Source: CAXBID01 sp963975495
GTDB lineage: Bacteria > Bacteroidota > Bacteroidia > Flavobacteriales > Flavobacteriaceae
Direction: 5' to 3'
Assembly (NCBI GenBank): GCA_963975495.1
Contig: CAXBID010000093.1
Span: forward strand, 1 to 13,011
Length of the DNA: 13,011 bases
This document shows, in pieces, positions 12,198 to 13,011 of the stretch (within the stretch, counting starts at the first letter, position 1; each line of letters begins with the position of its first letter). The notes under the pieces were generated by a model. That model was not told the origin of the DNA. It searched no databases and was given only the letters and a program-made list of their open reading frames with translations. The position numbers were made by a program, and so were the translations under genes.

Positions 12198-12959
12198 ATG
12201 TGTATTTTTATTCCATATATAAAGAGTTGTAAGCAATTAAACGAAAAAATCTTGAGAAATAGAATATTACTGACAATTATAACAGTTTTGACTTTCTATT
12301 CTTGCGGAATTTTTAAAACGCATCATAAGGATAAACTAATTGATTTTGAAAACAACTCAATCAATAATCAATCACTAAAGTTAAATGGATATTATTATAC
12401 TGAATTTGAATTTGGAGAAAATTCACCACCTTTTATTGACGATTACATAAGAAAAACAGGAATAAAAAAAATAAAATATTTATCGGTATTTTTTATTTAC
12501 GAAGATGGTTTTATAATTAAAGTTGGAGGAATTAACGGACTTTCACATTTTTATTGTGCAGAAAAAAACACTTATGAAAACACATATGAGAGCGCACACA
12601 AAACAATTGAATTAATGCTAAAATCCCAAAATTCATCTGAAAAAAGAACTAAACGTATTTGTGGATTTAGTCCTAAAGATATTGGTGATAAAGGTTTAGC
12701 CGAAATTGAAAATAATAATATTAAAATTCAATTCTATAGCATTGAGATGCAAAATCCAACAAAAGATTCTTTCAATTCAGCGTATTTATATGAATTAAAC
12801 GGAACTATAAAATCGGACTCAAGTTTTGTAATAAAAAGTGAAATGGAATTCAGGACTAACAAAAAAACAACTGAAAATAAAATATTCAAATTTAGACAAA
12901 CTGACCAGAAACCGAATATTGAAAATTATTTTAAAAAGAATATTAATCGATTTAACTAA
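12198..12959 (+). CDS. Unrecognised probable lipoprotein
   Basis: I do not recognise a family. From the ATG at 12198 the product is 253 residues, with a hydrophobic segment at about residues 22-35 ending in 'LTFYSC', a plausible lipobox with Cys36. That leaves an unusually long N-terminal stretch of about 20 residues before the signal peptide; a start at the in-frame TTG at 12252-12254 would give a normal-looking signal ('LRNRILLTIITVLTFYSC'). The mature part is polar, rich in Asn, Lys, Glu and Ile, with alternating strands (for example 'YLSVFFIYEDGFIIKVGG', 93-110) and two further cysteines (118 and 154). It would be a soluble domain tethered to the membrane. It stands alone between the structured element at 11965-12119 and a long hairpin at 12977-13011, and its codon use looks more A-rich than the genes before it. 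Confidence 0.7.
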   Translation: MCIFIPYIKSCKQLNEKILRNRILLTIITVLTFYSCGIFKTHHKDKLIDFENNSINNQSLKLNGYYYTEFEFGENSPPFIDDYIRKTGIKKIKYLSVFFIYEDGFIIKVGGINGLSHFYCAEKNTYENTYESAHKTIELMLKSQNSSEKRTKRICGFSPKDIGDKGLAEIENNNIKIQFYSIEMQNPTKDSFNSAYLYELNGTIKSDSSFVIKSEMEFRTNKKTTENKIFKFRQTDQKPNIENYFKKNINRFN

Positions 12960-12976
12960 CTGCTTACAATAACTAA

Positions 12977-13011
12977 GCATTCGTGTGGTCGGTACGACCC
13001 AACATGAATGC
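12977..13011. repeat. 15-bp hairpin after the lipoprotein gene, reaching the window end
   Basis: GCATTCGTGT (12977-12986) pairs with ACATGAATGC (13002-13011), nine Watson-Crick pairs and one G-U; directly inside, GGTCG (12987-12991) pairs with CGACC (12995-12999) around a 3-base loop, with a 2-base CA bulge (13000-13001). It starts 17 bp after the stop codon. It could be a terminator, but the window stops before any T tract can be seen, or it may be a cassette-like end. Confidence 0.65.

Noticed and set aside
12950..12956. attC-type RYYYAAC core at the end of the lipoprotein gene (ATTTAAC)
   Set aside because: A 7-base match in AT-rich coding DNA is expected by chance, and no matching GTTRRRY partner is visible in the window.

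Overview
The window is AT-rich chromosomal DNA that looks like a member of the Flavobacteriaceae (Bacteroidetes). Reasons: almost no Shine-Dalgarno sequences and A-rich leaders before start codons; TAnnTTTG-type -7 boxes; lipoproteins with short signal peptides; and gene families whose sequence style is typical of flavobacteria (cyclophilin lipoprotein, CoA-type Nudix, PlsC-like acyltransferase, OxyR, the MoxR/DUF58/DUF4129/DUF4350/SpoIIM/RDD locus). The family assignment is inference; no rRNA or other marker gene is present.

Layout. 1-418: repeat-rich, gene-free leader. 419-1537: a TIGR00266/AIM24 protein and a 65-aa conserved-looking small protein, both forward, ending at a perfect bidirectional terminator (1537-1564) shared with the convergent oxyR (1572-2513, reverse). 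2514-2803: gap with a possible orphan promoter and repeat fragments. 2804-8332: a reverse-strand gene run read SpoIIM-family membrane protein -> DUF4129 -> DUF4350 -> MoxR AAA+ ATPase -> DUF58, with an RDD membrane protein divergent at its head (8521-9240). 9241-9583: hairpins and a 7-bp tandem repeat. 9584-10925: a cyclophilin lipoprotein and a CoA-pyrophosphatase-like Nudix hydrolase transcribed away from each other from starts only 4 bp apart. 11137-11949: a PlsC-like acyltransferase. 11965-12119: a structured intergenic element. 12198-12959: an unrecognised probable lipoprotein followed by a long hairpin that runs to the window end.

How the genes work together. The main unit is the MoxR locus: a cytoplasmic AAA+ ATPase, a membrane-anchored DUF58 protein that normally partners MoxR, and four membrane proteins (DUF4350, DUF4129, SpoIIM-like, RDD). 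The tight joins (TTGA and TAATG overlaps) argue for co-translation. The set recurs in Bacteroidetes but has no firmly established job; it lacks the VWA/TPR Bat genes of the better known MoxR-Bat operon. The other genes are housekeeping: peroxide sensing (OxyR with both redox cysteines), CoA/nucleotide clean-up (Nudix), proline isomerisation in the envelope (cyclophilin) and phospholipid acylation (PlsC-like). The intergenic DNA is unusually full of short repeat families, several repeated within the window.
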